Assembly: GCA_030537145.1 (NCBI GenBank)
Contig: JAUNON010000016.1
Span: 1 to 54,376 of the forward strand
DNA: 54,376 nt
Direction: 5' to 3'
Source of the DNA: Lachnospiraceae bacterium
Lineage (GTDB): Bacteria > Bacillota > Clostridia > Lachnospirales > Lachnospiraceae
Of the stretch, positions 15,781 to 24,450 are shown piece by piece. The notes beneath the pieces are model-generated. The model saw nothing but the letters and a program-made list of their open reading frames with translations. It did not search any database and was not told the origin of the DNA. How positions within the stretch are numbered: the first letter of the stretch is position 1; the number at the start of each line of letters is the position of its first letter. The translations under genes and the position numbers were made by a program.

Positions 15781-17622
15781 ATGTGCGGCATTGTGGGTTT
15801 TACAGGCGCGCAGCCGGTAGCGCCTGTCTTACTGGACGGATTATCAAAGCTGGAATACAGAGGCTATGATTCCGCAGGAATGGCGGTTTTGAATGACAAT
15901 ACAGGAAAAATTGATGTGGTAAAGGCCAAGGGAAGGCTGAAGATCCTGGCGGAAAAAACAGATGAGGGCAGGGCAATGCCCGGCTGCTGCGGGATCGGGC
16001 ATACCCGGTGGGCGACTCACGGAGAGCCGTCAGAGATCAATGCCCACCCGCATTGCAGCGATGACCGCATGGTGGTGGCAGTTCACAACGGCATTATTGA
16101 GAATTATCAGGAAATCAAGGAAAAGCTCAGGAAGGAAGGCTATTGCTTTTATTCCCAGACGGATACGGAGATCGTGACAAAGCTTTTGGATTACTATTAT
16201 GAGCGGACAAATCATAATCCGCTGGAGAGCATTTCCCGCACCATGCTGCGTATCCGGGGCTCCTATGCATTGGGGATTCTGTTTCAGGACCGTCCGGGAA
16301 TCATCTATGCGGCCAGAAAAGACAGCCCGCTGATTATTGGCCAGAATGAAACGGGGGCGTTTCTCGCATCGGATGTTCCGGCTATCCTTTCTTATACCAG
16401 AAACGTTTATTATATCGGAAATCTGGAGATGGCCGAACTGACCCGGGATAAGATCTCTTTTTATAATATTGACCGGGAAGTGCTGGAGAAGGAGCCTGTA
16501 AAGATTAGCTGGGATGCCCAGGCTGCGGAAAAGGGCGGCTATGAGCATTTTATGATGAAGGAGATTCATGAGCAGCCCAGGGCGGTGCAGGATACCATAA
16601 ATGCATACGTAAAGGATGGGAAAATTGATCTGGAGTCCGTGGGTCTTACGGATGAACTGCTGCAAAAGCTGCGCCGGATCTATATCGTAGCCTGCGGCTC
16701 CGCATACCATGTGGGTATCGCTGCCAAGTATGTGATGGAGGATCTGACGGATATTCCGGTGGAGGTGGATCTGGCCAGTGAATACCGTTACCGGAATCCC
16801 AAGCTGGATCCGGACGGTCTGGTGGTGATCATTTCACAGTCCGGAGAGACGGCGGACAGTCTGGCAGCGCTTCGTCTGACAAAGGAGCGGGGGGTAAAGA
16901 CGCTGGGCATCATCAATGTGGTGGGATCCAGCATTGCCAGAGAGGCTGATTTTGTAATGTATACGCTGGCAGGGCCGGAAATTGCCGTTGCCACCACAAA
17001 GGCCTACAGTACCCAGCTTATCAACTGCTATCTCCTGGCGATCCAGGCAGCGAAGGCCAGAGGAAAGATGGAGGATGAAAAATATACGGCTATGCTGGCG
17101 GAGCTGGGACTGCTGCCGGAAAAAATCGAGCGGGTATTGACAGACAAAGAGCGGATCCAGTGGTTTGCCAGCAAATTTGCCAATGCAAAGGATATTTTCT
17201 TTTTGGGACGGGGGCTGGATTATGCCATCAGTATGGAAGGCAGCCTGAAAATGAAGGAGATCAGCTATGTACACTCGGAAGCCTATGCGGCAGGAGAATT
17301 GAAGCATGGCACCATCAGCCTGATTGAGGAGGGCACCCTGGCAGTAGGAGTAATGACTCAGAAGGATCTGTTTGAAAAGACGCTGAGCAATATGGTAGAA
17401 GTCAAGAGTCGGGGCGGCTATCTGATGGGACTGACCAGCTATGGAAATTACAGTATCGAAGATACCGTGGATTTTACCGTATATGTACCAAAGACAGAAC
17501 CCCATTTTGCCACCAGCCTGGCGGTGGTCCCGCTGCAGCTTATGGGCTATTATGTCAGCGTGGCCAAGGGCCTGGATGTGGATAAGCCAAGAAACCTGGC
17601 CAAGAGCGTGACCGTGGAATAA
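15781..17622 (+). CDS. glmS: Glutamine-fructose-6-phosphate aminotransferase (isomerizing)
   Basis: Makes glucosamine-6-phosphate from fructose-6-phosphate and glutamine, the entry to peptidoglycan amino sugars. Full length at 613 aa. It starts MCGIVGFTG, so after Met removal Cys1 is the glutaminase nucleophile. The amidotransferase domain (1-~240) has HTRWATHGEPS and NAHPH; two SIS domains follow, with ACGSAYHVG, SQSGETADS, KAYSTQ and the C-terminal KPRNLAKSVTVE. GGAG lies upstream of ATG 15781. No glmS ribozyme fits in the 45-nt leader, which is unusual among Firmicutes glmS genes. Confidence 0.98.
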   Translation: MCGIVGFTGAQPVAPVLLDGLSKLEYRGYDSAGMAVLNDNTGKIDVVKAKGRLKILAEKTDEGRAMPGCCGIGHTRWATHGEPSEINAHPHCSDDRMVVAVHNGIIENYQEIKEKLRKEGYCFYSQTDTEIVTKLLDYYYERTNHNPLESISRTMLRIRGSYALGILFQDRPGIIYAARKDSPLIIGQNETGAFLASDVPAILSYTRNVYYIGNLEMAELTRDKISFYNIDREVLEKEPVKISWDAQAAEKGGYEHFMMKEIHEQPRAVQDTINAYVKDGKIDLESVGLTDELLQKLRRIYIVACGSAYHVGIAAKYVMEDLTDIPVEVDLASEYRYRNPKLDPDGLVVIISQSGETADSLAALRLTKERGVKTLGIINVVGSSIAREADFVMYTLAGPEIAVATTKAYSTQLINCYLLAIQAAKARGKMEDEKYTAMLAELGLLPEKIERVLTDKERIQWFASKFANAKDIFFLGRGLDYAISMEGSLKMKEISYVHSEAYAAGELKHGTISLIEEGTLAVGVMTQKDLFEKTLSNMVEVKSRGGYLMGLTSYGNYSIEDTVDFTVYVPKTEPHFATSLAVVPLQLMGYYVSVAKGLDVDKPRNLAKSVTVE

Positions 17623-17630
17623 TCAAAAAT

Positions 17631-17714
17631 GCCGGGGCCGTCGCAAAATCGAAAAGCAAACATCGGATACGAATCTTTGCACATGAGATTTTGCGATAGC
17701 TCCGGCTTTTTATT
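17631..17714. terminator. Bidirectional terminator between glmS and rfbC, hairpin-repeat family copy
   Basis: GCCGG...CCGGC outer arms and TCGCAAAATC (17641-17650) / GATTTTGCGA (17688-17697) inner arms form a long stem. TTTTTATTT follows on the plus strand and a shorter T-rich stretch follows on the minus strand. The left arm, GGGGCCGTCGCAAAATCG then AAAAGCAAA, is almost identical to that of the 10002 element. Confidence 0.8.
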
Positions 17715-18316
17715 TAGAAGTGAAAGGTATCTTCCAATCCAGCCCATTTCTGGTCCTTTTCGCTGATATTCAGGGGGGTTCCGTCCTCCAGCGCATAGCC
17801 TGCGGCGGAGGGGCTTCCCTGGTAGCTTCCGGTCAGCTTTGGCCATTTGATATTGAGCCTGGGGTCGTTCCAGGCCAGTCCGCCCTCGTCTCCGGGATGA
17901 TAGAAGTCGGTACATTTATAACAGAATTCAGCAATGTCGCTGAGTACCAGGAAACCGTGGGCAAAGCCTTCGGAAATGTAAAACATTTTTTTATTTTCTG
18001 CGGTGAGCTCCACGCCATGCCACTGACCGTAGGTTTTGCTGCCGCTGCGCAGATCTACGGCCACATCGAAAACACTGCCGCGGACTACCCGCACCAGCTT
18101 GCCCTGGGGATACTGCTTTTGAAAATGCAGTCCCCGCAGCACGCCTTTCACGGAGCAGGACTGGTTATCCTGGACAAAGCGCATGGTCAGCCCGGCTTCC
18201 TCCATATCCTGCTGATTGTAGGTTTCCATGAAATAACCTCTTTCATCTCCATGAACGGTAGGTTCTATCACATAAAGTCCTTCGATCGGACACTTTGTTA
18301 CTTTGATCTGTCCCAT
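17714..18316 (-). CDS. rfbC: dTDP-4-dehydrorhamnose 3,5-epimerase
   Basis: Third enzymatic step of dTDP-L-rhamnose synthesis, 200 aa. RmlC family motifs: HGDERGYFMETYN, FVQDNQSCSVKGVLRGLHFQ, and FYISEGFAHGFLVLSD, with the catalytic histidine in RGLH. I start at ATG 18316, which follows AGGAGAAG; the frame is open further upstream but without family sequence. It is the last gene of the rfbABDC operon on the minus strand, 77 nt after rfbD. A bidirectional hairpin follows the stop. Confidence 0.96.
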   Translation of the reverse strand: MGQIKVTKCPIEGLYVIEPTVHGDERGYFMETYNQQDMEEAGLTMRFVQDNQSCSVKGVLRGLHFQKQYPQGKLVRVVRGSVFDVAVDLRSGSKTYGQWHGVELTAENKKMFYISEGFAHGFLVLSDIAEFCYKCTDFYHPGDEGGLAWNDPRLNIKWPKLTGSYQGSPSAAGYALEDGTPLNISEKDQKWAGLEDTFHF

Positions 18317-18393
18317 TTTTCTTCTCCTGATTTCATGCGTTTTTGTGATTGCCAGACATTGCGGCTGCCGCAATGAAAGGATATTTCGTTGAT

Positions 18394-19380
18394 TTAAAAT
18401 TCCAGCTCCAGCAGATAGCGGTGCAGCGCATCCTGCCAGTCCGGCAGAGGTTGGAATCCGGCTTTTTCCAGCTTACTTTTATCCAGCCGGCTGTTAAAGG
18501 GCCGCTTTGCTTTGGAAACCCCGTATTCCTCTGTGGTTACGGGAATGAGCTTTACCCGGTCGGGAGCATATTCCGGATGTCCCAGCTCTTCTGCCTGGCG
18601 GAAGATTTCCGTGGTAAAATCATACCAGCTAATATAGCCGGTCTTGCAGCCCTGGGCGGTATATGCGCCGCCGCAGTCGGAAAGCTCTCCGTTGGTAGCG
18701 TGATAATAGCCGTATTTTTCTGTTTCGATCATATCCACCAGCAGTCTTGCCAGGTCAAAGGTGTAAGTAGGAGTGCCGATCTGGTCGTTTACGATCCGGA
18801 GGGTGTCGTGGGTTTTCCCCAGATTCAACATCGTTTTAATAAAGTTTTTTCCGTTCTTGCCGAAAACCCAGGCAATACGGACAATGAAATACTTTTCCAG
18901 CGTGGAGGATACCGCCAGCTCCCCTGCCAGCTTGGTTTCTCCGTATACATTCAGGGGCCTGTAGTCCTTACAATCCGGTTCCCAGGGTTTGGTGCCCTGT
19001 CCGTCAAAGACATAATCTGTACTCAGGTAAACCATCTTGCAGCCCAGCTTTTTGCAGGCATCGGCAAGATTTTGAGTCCCGTCTGCATTTACGGCCTTTA
19101 CAATGGCCCTTTTGTCCTCATCCTCGGCCAGGTCTACAGCGGTCCAGGCAGCGCAGTGCACCAATACATCCGGCTGAATGGAGGAGAGTACCTGGTTTAC
19201 ACTGGTTTTATCCGTAATGTCCATGGACACGTAGGGCATGGCTGTGACCGGAGTGCCATCCTGAATTCCGCTGTAAACCTTTTTGATATCGGAACCAATG
19301 CCTTCATATCCGCGGCCATTCAGTTCATTCATCACATCATGCCCAAGCTGTCCTGCTACGCCAGTGACTAAAATTTTCAT
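18394..19380 (-). CDS. rfbD: dTDP-4-dehydrorhamnose reductase
   Basis: NADPH-dependent short-chain reductase that finishes dTDP-L-rhamnose, 328 aa. N-terminal nucleotide motif GVAGQLGHDV, STDYVFDGQG and the catalytic tyrosine-lysine pair in YGETKLAGE are clear. It is about 40 residues longer than the common ~285-aa RmlD; the extra length is in the loop after residue 20 (KKVYSGIQDGTPV) and in a CGGAYTAQGCKTGYISWYD insertion, a form I associate with Clostridia. AGGAAG precedes the ATG. It is 33 nt from rfbB. Confidence 0.95.
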   Translation of the reverse strand: MKILVTGVAGQLGHDVMNELNGRGYEGIGSDIKKVYSGIQDGTPVTAMPYVSMDITDKTSVNQVLSSIQPDVLVHCAAWTAVDLAEDEDKRAIVKAVNADGTQNLADACKKLGCKMVYLSTDYVFDGQGTKPWEPDCKDYRPLNVYGETKLAGELAVSSTLEKYFIVRIAWVFGKNGKNFIKTMLNLGKTHDTLRIVNDQIGTPTYTFDLARLLVDMIETEKYGYYHATNGELSDCGGAYTAQGCKTGYISWYDFTTEIFRQAEELGHPEYAPDRVKLIPVTTEEYGVSKAKRPFNSRLDKSKLEKAGFQPLPDWQDALHRYLLELEF

Positions 19381-19413
19381 GATTCATCTTCCTTTCTGGG
19401 AAAAATCGGATCC

Positions 19414-20433
19414 TTACCGGTTTCCATACATTTTTTCATAGTAATTCTGATATTCTCCGGAGATGATGGTTTCCCACCATTCTTTATTGTCCAGGTACCA
19501 CTGAATGGTCTTTTTAATTCCGTCTGCAAATTTAGTTTCCGGAAGCCATCCCAGCTCATTGTGAATCTTGGTGGGATCAATCGCATAGCGCATATCATGG
19601 CCCTTCCGGTCGGTTACATAGGTGATCAGACTTTCCGGCTTTCCCAGTTCCCGGCAGATGATCTTTACGATATCAATGTTTTTCATTTCATTGTGGCCGC
19701 CGATATTGTAGACCTGGCCCACTCTGCCCTTGTGGATGATCAGGTCAATGGCTTTGCAGTGATCCTCCACATACAGCCAGTCACGCACATTTTCTCCTTT
19801 TCCGTAAACCGGAAGCGGCTTATCGTTCAGGGCATTGGCAATCATCAGCGGGATCAGCTTTTCCGGAAAATGATAGGGGCCGTAGTTGTTGGAGCAGCGG
19901 CTGATGGTCACAGGCAGTCCGTAGGTTCTGTGATAAGCCAGTACCAGCAGGTCTGCGCCGGCCTTGGAGGAGCTGTAGGGGCTGCTGGTGTGGATCGGGG
20001 TCTCTTCGGTAAAGAACAGATCCGGCCGGTCCAGAGGCAGATCACCGTACACCTCATCGGTGGAAACCTGGTGATACCGGGTAATGCCGTATTTGCGGCA
20101 GGCATCCATCAAAACGGCGGTTCCCTTGATATTTGTGTCCAGAAAGACCTCCGGATTTTCGATGGAACGGTCTACGTGGCTTTCTGCGGCAAAATTGACT
20201 ACGATGTCGGGATGCTCCTCTTCAAACAGACGGTAAACCGCTTCCCGGTCTGTAATGCTTTCCTTTACGAAACGGAAGTTGGGGCTGTCCATTACGGGAG
20301 CCAGGGTGGAGAGATTGCCTGCATAGGTCAGGCAGTCCAGGCAGATGATCCGGTAATCCGGATATTTGCGCATCATATGGAAAATAAAGTTGCTTCCGAT
20401 AAATCCGGCGCCGCCGGTGACAATAATCTTCAT
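19414..20433 (-). CDS. rfbB: dTDP-glucose 4,6-dehydratase
   Basis: Second step of the rhamnose pathway, 339 aa. Extended SDR with N-terminal GGAGFIGSNF (NAD), STDEVYGDLP (catalytic Thr-Asp-Glu), YSSSKAGAD (Tyr-Lys) and RCSNNYGPY. The start at ATG 20433 follows GAGAGGAG; the longer frame upstream lacks family sequence. It lies between rfbA (37 nt) and rfbD in the order A-B-D-C. Confidence 0.97.
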   Translation of the reverse strand: MKIIVTGGAGFIGSNFIFHMMRKYPDYRIICLDCLTYAGNLSTLAPVMDSPNFRFVKESITDREAVYRLFEEEHPDIVVNFAAESHVDRSIENPEVFLDTNIKGTAVLMDACRKYGITRYHQVSTDEVYGDLPLDRPDLFFTEETPIHTSSPYSSSKAGADLLVLAYHRTYGLPVTISRCSNNYGPYHFPEKLIPLMIANALNDKPLPVYGKGENVRDWLYVEDHCKAIDLIIHKGRVGQVYNIGGHNEMKNIDIVKIICRELGKPESLITYVTDRKGHDMRYAIDPTKIHNELGWLPETKFADGIKKTIQWYLDNKEWWETIISGEYQNYYEKMYGNR

Positions 20434-20470
20434 ATCATTTCTCCTCTCGTTTCCTTCATAATTTTCCGGT

Positions 20471-21370
20471 TTATTTATGCCGGACATCCAGGAATTTCCC
20501 ATCCAGAATATCCTTCAGATACTGGCCGTACTGGTTCTTTTTCAGCACCTCATATACCTTCAGCACATCCTCTTTGGTAATCCAGCCGTTTACATAAGCG
20601 ATTTCTTCCAGGCAGGCGATCTTGCGGTGCTGGTGGCCCTCAATGGTTTTTACGAAATTGGTGGCCTCCACAAGACTTTCGTGGGTTCCGGTATCCAGCC
20701 AGGTAAAGCCCTGGCCCAACAGTTCCACATTCAGACAGCCTTCTTCCAGATAGATCCGGTTCAGGTCGGTAATTTCCAGTTCGCCTCTGGCAGAGGGCTT
20801 CAGATTTCTGGCATAATCTACCACCTTGTTATCATAAAAATACAGGCCGGTGACACAGTAGTTGCTTTTTGGATGGACAGGCTTTTCTTCAATGGAAATG
20901 GCCTTTCCGTCCCGGTCAAATTCCACAATGCCGAAACGCTCCGGGTCATCCACGTAATAACCGAAAACCGTAGCGCCTTTTCCGGATTCCGCAGTATGTA
21001 CAGCAGTTTTCAGACGCTGATTCAGACCCTGGCCGGCAAAGATATTATCTCCCAGGATCATAGCAACAGAATCTGTCCCGATAAAATCGGCACCGATCAC
21101 AAAGGCCTGAGCCAGTCCGTCGGGACTTGGCTGGACGGCATAGGTCAGATGAACGCCGAACTGGTGCCCGTCTCCCAAAAGCTCCTCAAACCGGGGGGTA
21201 TCCTGGGGCGTAGAAATAATCAGAATATCCCGGATGCCTGCATTCATCAGAACAGACATGGGATAATAGATCATAGGTTTGTCGTAGATCGGCAGAAGCT
21301 GCTTTGAAGTAACCATAGTCAGCGGATAAAGGCGTGTTCCGGACCCGCCTGCTAAAATAATTCCCTTCAT
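20471..21370 (-). CDS. rfbA: Glucose-1-phosphate thymidylyltransferase
   Basis: First step, dTTP + glucose-1-phosphate to dTDP-glucose, 299 aa. It begins [18 protein letters not shown] with the nucleotidyltransferase GGxGTRL signature and has [15 protein letters not shown] and GDNIFAG. It is the first gene of rfbABDC. AAAGGAGAT precedes the ATG, and a MerR-type promoter lies 37-67 nt upstream. The product feeds cell-wall or capsule rhamnose. Confidence 0.97.
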   Translation of the reverse strand: MKGIILAGGSGTRLYPLTMVTSKQLLPIYDKPMIYYPMSVLMNAGIRDILIISTPQDTPRFEELLGDGHQFGVHLTYAVQPSPDGLAQAFVIGADFIGTDSVAMILGDNIFAGQGLNQRLKTAVHTAESGKGATVFGYYVDDPERFGIVEFDRDGKAISIEEKPVHPKSNYCVTGLYFYDNKVVDYARNLKPSARGELEITDLNRIYLEEGCLNVELLGQGFTWLDTGTHESLVEATNFVKTIEGHQHRKIACLEEIAYVNGWITKEDVLKVYEVLKKNQYGQYLKDILDGKFLDVRHK

Positions 21371-21406
21371 ATGTAGATCTCCTTTTATTTTTCATACATT
21401 AAAAGC

Positions 21407-21437
21407 ATTATAAAAGGTGACGTAACGTCAGTTTCAA
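21407..21437 (-). promoter_or_regulatory. MerR-type promoter of the rfbABDC operon
   Basis: Read on the minus strand, TTGAAA (21437-21432) and a perfect TATAAT (21412-21407) are 19 bp apart, too far for optimal sigma-A use. Centred in the spacer is the 13-bp perfect palindrome TGACGTTACGTCA (21430-21418). A lengthened spacer carrying a dyad is the hallmark of promoters untwisted by MerR regulators. A MerR-domain gene ends 47 nt upstream of this site. Confidence 0.8.
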
Positions 21438-21476
21438 GTACTTTTTTAAACTTTTTTTTGGTGGAAGGGGTTTTTC

Positions 21477-22667
21477 TTATTCTGCTTCGCCCCGTGTGCA
21501 GACAAACAGTCCGGCTTCCTTAGTGATAGAAAAGCCCTTCCGTGTTTTGCGTTCGACAAATGCGCGGAAATCCTTGTATCGGTCCAGCAGATATTGATTC
21601 TGGTTGCCGTGGCAGGAAAGAATGTATTCGATCAGCGGTTCCGGGCGGTCTACCAGCAGACCGTCTTTGAATTGGATCAGTGAAACCCGGGGGAAGATGG
21701 GGGAGAGCAGTTCTGCACCATTTTCCAGACCAAAACGGTCATACAAGCGTTCGGCAGATAAGACGATATGATTGTCAAATTCCTGTACCAACTGAGTAAT
21801 TTCCTTCATGTGTCCGGAACCGTAGTTGCTGCAGAGAAAACGGCCGCCGGGTCTTAGCACCCGCTTTGCCTCCCGGCACACTGCCGGAATATCCCGGCAA
21901 TAGAATAATACATGGTCTGCAATTACCAGATCAAAGGATCGGGAATCGAAGGGGAGCTGATGGCAGTCAAACACACGGAAAGAAAAGCGCCGGTCATTCC
22001 CCACAGACCGCCGGACATCCCGGATCATTCCCTCCGAAATATCGGAAAGGCAGATGGATATGTACTCCGGAAGCCGGTCTATATTTTGTGTCCAGAGAGC
22101 TCCGTTTCCGCAGCCGATCTCCAGGATTTTCATGCCCTCATGAATCCGGCACTGTTCATAAACCCAGGGAAACCACCCCTGCCGGTTCTGAGAATACAGG
22201 CTGTGCAGCCGGATCCGGGCGGAGAGATTGCTGGCATTCCGATATTGCACGGCCATGCTTTTTTCCATGCCGGTCAGATGGATCAGATTCAGCATCTGGC
22301 TCCAGTCAATATCATGACGGCTTTCAATGGCGCCGGCCGTATCCTGGATGGCCTTTTCCACAAGGCGCATCTGCTCGATCCGGTCCTGCACCAGCTTAAG
22401 CTGTAGCTGCAGGGAATTCAGCATAAAATGATAGTCGGCATCAGCGATCGTCATCTCCCGAATGTCGTCCAGGGAAAATCCAAGATACTTCAGAAGCAGG
22501 ATCTGCTGCAGCCGCGCCAGATCGGAGTCGGTGTAAAAACGTGCCCCGCTGTCTGTCACCAGCGAAGGCTTCAGAATATTCTGTTTATCATAAAAGCGGA
22601 TGGTACGCACGGAAACATCCGCCATCCGGGCAAATTCCCCGGAGGAATAGTATCCTTCTAACTTCAT
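21477..22667 (-). CDS. MerR-family regulator fused to a SAM-dependent methyltransferase
   Basis: A 396-aa two-domain protein. Residues 6-75 are a MerR winged helix (YYSSGEFARMADVSVRTIRFYDKQ; DSGARFYTDSDL; LKYLGFSLDDIREM), followed by a dimerisation helix to about 125. Residues about 170-285 are a class I methyltransferase with SAM motif I MKILEIGCGNGALW, acidic motif II (LSDISEGMI), DCHQLPF and the late VLRPGGRFL. In this family the C-terminal domain senses or modifies a ligand. GGGAGGA precedes the ATG. Its position just upstream of the 19-bp-spacer promoter of rfbABDC makes it the obvious candidate regulator. The methyl acceptor is unknown. Confidence 0.88.
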   Translation of the reverse strand: MKLEGYYSSGEFARMADVSVRTIRFYDKQNILKPSLVTDSGARFYTDSDLARLQQILLLKYLGFSLDDIREMTIADADYHFMLNSLQLQLKLVQDRIEQMRLVEKAIQDTAGAIESRHDIDWSQMLNLIHLTGMEKSMAVQYRNASNLSARIRLHSLYSQNRQGWFPWVYEQCRIHEGMKILEIGCGNGALWTQNIDRLPEYISICLSDISEGMIRDVRRSVGNDRRFSFRVFDCHQLPFDSRSFDLVIADHVLFYCRDIPAVCREAKRVLRPGGRFLCSNYGSGHMKEITQLVQEFDNHIVLSAERLYDRFGLENGAELLSPIFPRVSLIQFKDGLLVDRPEPLIEYILSCHGNQNQYLLDRYKDFRAFVERKTRKGFSITKEAGLFVCTRGEAE

Positions 22668-22694
22668 ATGTTCCTCCCCGGTATTTTTTATGAG

Positions 22695-22776
22695 GCTGCT
22701 GTAAGGGGCCGCCGAAATATCAAAATGCAGTATTGCGCAGAGTGAAATCCTGCAGCCTCCCTTTCCTTACAGCAGC
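22695..22776. repeat. Inverted repeat upstream of the MerR-methyltransferase gene
   Basis: GCTGCTGTAAGG (22695-22706) and CCTTACAGCAGC (22765-22776) form a 12-bp perfect stem around a 58-nt loop that itself contains CAAAATGCAG and CTGCAG blocks similar to the hairpin family. It lies between two minus-strand genes, after cotF and before merR. No clear T tract follows on the minus strand. Confidence 0.55.
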
Positions 22777-22862
22777 TTTGGTTTTATTATCCGCCAGAAA
22801 ATGAAAAAAGTAAAGCCGTTTTCCTGGGCTGAATTGTTACAACCCCTCCGGGGAAACAGCGG

Positions 22863-23126
22863 TTATTTACAGCCGTTCATAAACCGCTGTTTGGCTTCCT
22901 GGATTTTCTTTTCCTCCGCAGCAGGAGTGGGATAAAACCCTTTTGCTGCCATCATATGGAATACTTCATCCTGAATGTCGTGCTCCTCATTTAAAATACG
23001 CATCATAGTGCTGCGTACATTTTCGTGGGAGCATTCATTGGAAAACATATTGTAATTATCGGTGGAATATTTTGCAATGGCCAGGCCATCGCCAAGAATT
23101 TCTTTTTCTGAAAAGGTTGCCTTCAT
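22863..23126 (-). CDS. CotF-family spore coat protein
   Basis: An 87-aa protein containing a short coat F (ferritin-like helical) domain: GDGLAIAKYSTDNYNMFSNE, then RSTMMRILNEEHDIQDEVFHMMAAKGFY, ending YPTPAAEEKKIQEAKQRFM. The HDIQDEVFHMMAAKGFYP pattern is typical of Clostridial coat proteins. TTAGGAGG precedes the ATG. It is 11 nt after the other small coat-like gene and probably co-transcribed with it during sporulation. Coat location is inferred from the family. Confidence 0.85.
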   Translation of the reverse strand: MKATFSEKEILGDGLAIAKYSTDNYNMFSNECSHENVRSTMMRILNEEHDIQDEVFHMMAAKGFYPTPAAEEKKIQEAKQRFMNGCK

Positions 23127-23137
23127 TGTTTCGCCTC

Positions 23138-23323
23138 CTAACCTAACAAAGAATACAGTTCGTTAAAATGTTTCTGATGTCTTTGGGAAATCTGTTCAAA
23201 TTTGCTGCTGATTTCCGGCTCCTGTGACTGCTGCGCCAGCATCTGGTATTTACTTACCAAAAGCTGTTCTTCTGTTAATGCATCATTGAGCAAAGAAAGC
23301 TCTTTTTCTGATAATGTTCCCAT
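23138..23323 (-). CDS. Small spore-coat-associated helical protein
   Basis: A 61-aa all-helical protein (MGTLSEKELSLLNDALTEEQ; LLVSKYQMLAQQSQ; FEQISQRHQKHFNELYSLL). The helix pattern with EEQLLVSKY and QRHQKHFNEL resembles the N-terminal half of ferritin-like CotF/YraF-type proteins, which often come as split pairs. AAGGAGG precedes ATG 23323; a longer upstream reading is unlikely. It is first in a two-gene minus-strand unit with the CotF protein. Confidence 0.75.
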   Translation of the reverse strand: MGTLSEKELSLLNDALTEEQLLVSKYQMLAQQSQEPEISSKFEQISQRHQKHFNELYSLLG

Positions 23324-23350
23324 AATAGCCTCCTTAATAATGAAATAAAT

Positions 23351-23400
23351 GGGGGACTGCCGCAAAATCGAAAAGCAAATTTGATTTTGCAGCAGCTTCT
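23351..23400. repeat. Compact copy of the dispersed hairpin repeat
   Basis: CTGCCGCAAAATC (23357-23369) pairs with GATTTTGCAGCAG (23383-23395) around a 13-nt loop, and TTCTTGTT follows. Here the copy sits between divergent genes, upstream of the coat-protein unit, so it is not positioned as a terminator for a flanking gene. Confidence 0.65.
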
Positions 23401-23481
23401 TGTTCGCCAGTAGTATGTGTGGTTTCAGGAAAATTATTCTTCAAAAGCTCTAAAACAGGTTTTCGAAAAAAGAACAATAAG

Positions 23482-23519
23482 TTATAATGACATATTATTA
23501 CTATAATAAGTCATTATAA
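23482..23519. promoter_or_regulatory. Large AT-rich palindrome upstream of the orphan regulator
   Basis: TTATAATGAC (23482-23491) and GTCATTATAA (23510-23519) are a perfect inverted repeat around an 18-nt, itself partly palindromic core. TATAAT hexamers at 23483 and 23502 could be -10 elements, so a regulator bound here would control the gene at 23569, perhaps autogenously. No good -35 is seen. Confidence 0.5.
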
Positions 23520-23568
23520 GTATAATAAATTAAAAAGATACAAAAGAGAATAAATGGAGGAGGAACAG

Positions 23569-24402
23569 ATGCGTATTATTTACGTGAATCGTGATGAACA
23601 GGATGCCCGGAGATTTCAAAAGGAGGCAGAGTCGCTGGTGGAGGTAGAGGAGGTACAGATCTTTTTCGATGAAAAGGCAGCGGTCAATTATTTGCTGTCT
23701 AACCGGGCGGATGTTGCTTTTTTCGATATTTCTGATGCGGAAATCAATGGGATTTTGCTGGCCGGACGCATAAGAAAAATACAGCCGAATCTTCCCATTG
23801 TTTTTGTCAGTAAATATGCCTCTTATGCTATGCAGGCATTTGAAGCGGATGCGGACGGCTATTTGCTGAAGCCATACAGCAGAACGGATTTGGAAAGACA
23901 ACTGAAAAAGGTGGAAAAAAGATATCATATCCGCAGTGAGCCTGCGGTTTATTTCAGGACTATGCCCAGATTTGATTTGTTTGTGGATGGGGAGTTGGTG
24001 CTGATCACCCAGAAAAAGGTAAAGGAATTGCTGGCGCTGCTGGTTGACTTTGCAGGAAATTCACTGACCAGTGAGCAGGCAATCACGTATCTTTGGGAGG
24101 ACAGGCCCATTGACAATCATTCCAAAGCGCTGCTTAGGGTGACGGCCATGCGGCTGAGAGAGCTGCTTCAGCAAAAGAAGATTGATTTTATCCTGAAGGA
24201 GGAGAACGGCGTGCGGGCGATTGAGACAAGCCGTGTTATCTGTGATTCTTATCAGATGCTGGCCGGCATACCGGAGGTGATCGAGCGGTATCACGGAGAG
24301 TATATGGTGGAATACTCTTGGGCAGAGGTCGGAAATGCCCGTTTAAGCAGAATTGCGGAAGAAAGGAAAAAAGAAATTATAAAACAGCAGTTGACAAGAT
24401 AG
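23569..24402 (+). CDS. Orphan response regulator with receiver and winged-helix output domains
   Basis: A 277-aa regulator. The receiver (1-~118) keeps D9, phospho-acceptor D53 in FFDISDAEINGI, S81 and K101 in LLKPYSR. The output domain (~130-225) is of the OmpR/SARP winged-helix type, with ELLALLVDFAGNSLTSEQAI, HSKALLRVTAMRLRELL and IETSRVICDSYQML. A C-terminal segment of about 40 residues follows and ends in a charged tail. GGAGGAGG precedes ATG 23569; the ATG 15 bases earlier would sit ahead of the ribosome binding site. No kinase is adjacent, so its partner and targets are unknown. It is followed by pepV after 48 nt. Confidence 0.85.
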   Translation: MRIIYVNRDEQDARRFQKEAESLVEVEEVQIFFDEKAAVNYLLSNRADVAFFDISDAEINGILLAGRIRKIQPNLPIVFVSKYASYAMQAFEADADGYLLKPYSRTDLERQLKKVEKRYHIRSEPAVYFRTMPRFDLFVDGELVLITQKKVKELLALLVDFAGNSLTSEQAITYLWEDRPIDNHSKALLRVTAMRLRELLQQKKIDFILKEENGVRAIETSRVICDSYQMLAGIPEVIERYHGEYMVEYSWAEVGNARLSRIAEERKKEIIKQQLTR

Positions 24403-24450
24403 GAAAAAGGCATAAAAATAAAAGGATAGGTGAATGGAGGGAAAAAGCTT

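Noticed and set aside
18349..19371. 340-codon frame antisense to rfbD
   Set aside because: It mirrors the codon bias of the real gene; similar frames oppose rfbB and rfbA.
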